A DNA stretch of 64,000 nucleotides. Origin: Prorocentrum cordatum. Lineage: Eukaryota > Sar > Dinophyceae > Prorocentrales > Prorocentraceae. The translations under genes were made by a program, and so were the position numbers. The stretch's first letter is position 1, and the number at the start of each line of letters is the position of its first letter. Below the pieces are notes generated by a model. That model did no database searches. It had not been told where the DNA came from and worked only from the letters and a program-made list of their open reading frames with translations. The DNA is taken from the NCBI GenBank assembly GCA_963575745.1, contig CAUYUJ010001356.1, positions 1 to 64,000 of the forward strand, written 5' to 3'. This document shows, in pieces, positions 61,000-64,000 of this stretch.

Positions 61000-63503
61000 G
61001 ATGCCGCTTCGATCTGCGACATTTCTGCGGGCGTCAAGGGCGCCCCAAAAAAGCTTAGCACCAATTGGCGTGGCAGACCTTCGCGCAGCCCAGCTGCCGC
61101 TTGAAATCCAACCTCGTCTCTTGCGGCCGACGAATGAAGTCCAGGAGGTGGAACTTGCTGAAAGAATCGCTGCGAAGATAGGAGTCTTTCCAGGAGAGGC
61201 CGCCGCGGGAGGTGGCGGCTGCTTGCCCCGAACTCGACGTCCAGGCATCATGGCTTCGATTGACTTGCCAGAGAGGTATTCCGTTTTTGGCCGCTATCTC
61301 AAGCTCCGCGCAATCGCAACCATGCGCCGTGACCTCCATGCACTCGGGGATGCCTTGGCATTTGTAGTTGCTCAACGATTGCTTTTTGGTGCCCCACGGC
61401 AGCCGCTTGAATTGCACCTGTCAAGAACTGGCGAACATATGGTGATAAGCCCAGGCCTGCTGGCTGTGCTTGAGGCGGCGCTGCACTTTGATCGCGATCA
61501 TTCATCCTCACGTCGGCTGTCTCCGCAGGGGGAGTGAGCGTGGGACGAGTGAGCTGCGCTGTAACACTCGCCTTCTGCACAGGGGCTGTTGCCGCTGGGC
61601 TCGAACATGCTGGTGGCGCGTGCTCCGTGACCGTGGCTGTCCGCGATGGGGGCCTCCCTGGTCTCTTCTTTCTTCGTCATCTTCGGGTTGGCGGTAGCCT
61701 GCTTGCCCCCAATGCTTATGCCCCTGCTAGCTGGAGGTGCATCGGCGCGGACTTGCACCACAAGAACACGCTTCTTCCCCACACCTTTGCGACGGACCGC
61801 AAGAAACTTGGCTGCCCATCAGCTCTGGGAGCGGGCTGGTCTCGAAGATGGTCGCGGCGGGGGGGCGCGCTTCTGGGTGCGTTTGTTGCCGGGCCGCGGC
61901 TGCCTTTGCCTTATGTAATCGGAAGAATAAGCCCAACGACTTGACATGATATCCCAGTCCGCAGGCTCCTTCTAAGTTCTCGCTGAGCTCGATCGCCTCC
62001 GCGAGGGAGGTGTGCTTGGCGATGGGGGCGAATGCTTCTTCCTCCTTCTCCTTTGCAGAGCTGTGCCGTCTCCGCCGACATTTGGAGCGCTGGAAGAACA
62101 CTCCATCAGGGCCTGAGGTACTGCGAAGTTGCTCGGCACGTGCGGCTGGTAGGCGAAATAATGCTGATACGACTCGATGCCCGACCTCGCCCTCGTTGAA
62201 GACTCGCCCGCTGTAACACTTGATCTCGATGCCCACCGCAGGGGGGTTCTTTGCTTTCACTATGCTTGCCGTTTCCTCAGCCAACACACGCCAGGGAGGG
62301 GTAGTGTGATACTTCTTATTATTCTCTGATGGGTGCTCGGCTCTGGTCTCGAGCCGCCTTCGCTTGCTTGTGGCGCTTGTACATGTCTTTGAACAGTTTA
62401 TCGGCGCAGTGTTCCCCAAGAATTGCCACGCTCATGAGGACTTCGGCGTCGCACAGGATTTTGGTAGGTGCCCGCGTTGGCTGCGCAACTGCGTTCTGGG
62501 GCCCACCGAACTGCCATGCAAATGACTTGCGTATCCCACGTCGACCTCTTCGTGAACGCGAGGGACGTCTAAGAGCTTGACGTGCCTGGCCAGGCCACGT
62601 TGGGCATTAAGCAACACAAAAGATTTGGAAATACTTTTTGGGGCCTGAGCCCGTGCAAATCCAAACGCATTGTGTGGGTCAGGGCGTCTCCACAAGGAAT
62701 CATCATTGCACAACTGTTGGAGCTCCGAGGTCGTAACCAGATGCACTCTCTGCATTTCGTCGTAGTCCGCGGGAAGCCCGCGATGGGTAGGGATCGCCCC
62801 GTCGGAATCGTCCAACATAGCCGTGTATTGCCATCCAATATGGTTGGCCTCTGGGCGTAGTTTATTGTTATCCTTCTTTTCTTTCTCCTTCTTCGGCATG
62901 GGGGAGGTCTCGCTTTTGGGGGCTTGGAGCCTAGAGGCCGATCCTTCAACCATGCCATGACAACCGGAAGACTTCCGAAGCTTCCTTCTGCGCAACCTCC
63001 GTCATATTCTCCTTCGAGATGCCGCGCAGGTGATCGTAGATCTGCTGCGCATTCGTTCTTCCCTTCGCCTCCAGGATGCCAATCACGCTGGCTGACACAA
63101 GCGCTGGAGTGGCCAGTTTCGCCATCCTCTTCCCGGCATTGAACTTCGCAGCGCTCGATCCACGGCCCTCAACAGGTCCGTTGTCATGGAGTGCGTGCTG
63201 AAGCTTATTCCAAAACTTGTGTGATACCAACCACACATAAGTCCATTGCGTACACTCAGACCTGTCACCATAGCGATTCCAAGAATACAGTCGGCCCCAG
63301 CAGAGTGTTGTAGAAGTTGGGCTTCCCAAAAAGATATTATCTGTGCGCTTCGCGCCCTCGCTGGAGGACGTCATGGCAACCGAAGCCTCGAAGCTGTTGG
63401 CCAGAAGGCTGAGCACATTCATGGAGATAGCCAGGGGCCGCGGCTGCGCGGCCAAGATGATCTGCTCCCTCCTGTCACGGGAAGCCCCGGGCTTCACACC
63501 CAC
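61000..63503 (-). pseudogene. Unassigned frames upstream of LINE 3
   Basis: Minus-strand frames at 61055-61417, 61727-62419, 62432-62995 and 62946-63503 have non-repetitive, protein-like composition (for example NAQQIYDHLRGISKENMTEV and AEAIELSENLEGACGL). They run in the LINE 3 orientation immediately before its endonuclease, where the first ORF of a LINE would lie. PKKEKEKKDNNK is a basic stretch. I recognise no domain. They may be the ORF1/5' region of LINE 3 or an unrelated decayed gene. Confidence 0.35.
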
Positions 63504-63847
63504 AGCTCAGGCACGGTGGCGGGATGGGCCGAAGGCCATCATCGTGAAGCTTCATCCTGAATCTTTTCTTGACGGTCCCCAGGCCATGGGGAGAGCCCCG
63601 AGGAGCCCGACAACGGCAAAGGAAAAACCTCAGGACCCGTCGCCTTCAGAACCCGCTTGCGTCGAGGCTGGAGGAGAAGACGGGTGCGTTCTTCGGGCCT
63701 CTGTCTGGGTTCCGCCTGGAGCGGCGCTGTGGGCTTACGAAGTCATGCTGAGGACGCGGGCACCCATCGGATGCCAAATGACGCGAAAAAGCAAGTGCGG
63801 TGCGTTTGCTCGCAACGTCGACCCTGACCACTTCCCCCATGCCCGCA
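63504..63847. other. Gene-free interval
   Basis: Nothing recognised apart from short open frames. Confidence 0.35.
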
Positions 63848-63912
63848 TTTTATCCGGAATAGTTCCCAACCGTCCTGTGGTGATGGGTCCTCGTTTTCAA
63901 TCTGCAGCGCCC
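63848..63912 (-). repeat. Inverted copy of the 90-bp-satellite module tail
   Basis: The minus strand reads GTGAACGCGGGGCGCTG, AAAACGAGGACCCA and CACCACAGGA(C)GGTTGGGAA. This matches the module tails ending at 27372 and 29122 with a few changes. It shows that the tail is a dispersed sequence independent of the satellite array. Confidence 0.8.
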
Positions 63913-64000
63913 CGCGTTCACTCCCCCTCCTCCTTCCGCATCTCCCCCTCCCTCCTCTCGCGTGTGCCCTCTGCATGTCCTCATCGCCATGATCCTCATT
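63913..64000. other. Window end
   Basis: CTCC-rich sequence running off the window. No gene is seen. Confidence 0.35.

Noticed and set aside
1-64000. tRNA or rRNA genes
   Set aside because: No cloverleaf with convincing A/B boxes or rRNA core segment was noticed while reading. A tRNAscan or Infernal run would be needed to exclude them formally.

Overview
The window looks like nuclear DNA of a dinoflagellate. A 22-nt spliced-leader relic (38587-38608, minus strand) precedes an intronless, decayed amidohydrolase copy. There are also decayed LINE-type retroelements whose C-terminal zinc motif recurs five times, a DIRS-like retrotransposon carrying a C5-cytosine methyltransferase, and very high simple-repeat content on a GC-rich background. 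I see no bacterial operon, no rRNA and no convincing tRNA. The species cannot be named from the sequence; one 100-base assembly gap is present (41631-41730).

Layout. 1-8 kb: CTC/CCT microsatellites, ACAT/ATGT tracts and three small inverted-repeat (MITE-like) elements, with no supportable gene. 8.1-11.75 kb: a plus-strand LINE C-terminal fragment and a minus-strand LINE (RT, zinc motif, RNase H, terminal zinc motif). 11.8-16.5 kb: microsatellites and dispersed repeats. 16.6-20 kb: a ~102-bp satellite between copies of a second repeat, then three more tandem families. 20.8-25.5 kb: remnants of another minus-strand LINE (endonuclease, RT) plus debris. 25.9-29.1 kb: a 90-bp satellite in a twice-repeated head-array-tail module. 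29.2-34.1 kb: GC-rich minisatellites and a ~365-bp tandem repeat. 34.1-35.2 kb: a retroelement ORF1 fragment (RanBP2-type zinc finger, coiled coil). 37-38.6 kb: a LINE tail and the amidohydrolase retropseudogene with its spliced-leader relic. 38.7-42.3 kb: MITE-like elements, a possible exon and the gap. 42.4-45.3 kb: 12-bp minisatellites inside a ~2.3-kb imperfect palindrome. 45.9-53.3 kb: the DIRS-like element. 53.3-55.5 kb: short repeats. 55.5-61 kb: a third LINE, the most complete but frameshifted, with unassigned reading frames to 63.5 kb.

The standout is the 7.4-kb DIRS-like element (45913-53326, minus strand). It has open reading frames for a Gag-like protein, a polyprotein (RT, RNase H, DNA methyltransferase) and a tyrosine recombinase, bounded by split direct repeats in the order A1-ORFs-B1-A2-B2. 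The two A repeats are identical by eye over 84 nt and the B repeats differ at about 3 of 278 positions, so the insertion is probably recent. The methyltransferase lies inside the RNase H domain, between its first and second catalytic acidic residues. Expected life cycle: Gag packages the RNA, RT/RNase H makes cDNA, the methyltransferase may mark that DNA, and the recombinase inserts a circle at a short AT core. Everything else identified as protein-coding is decayed.
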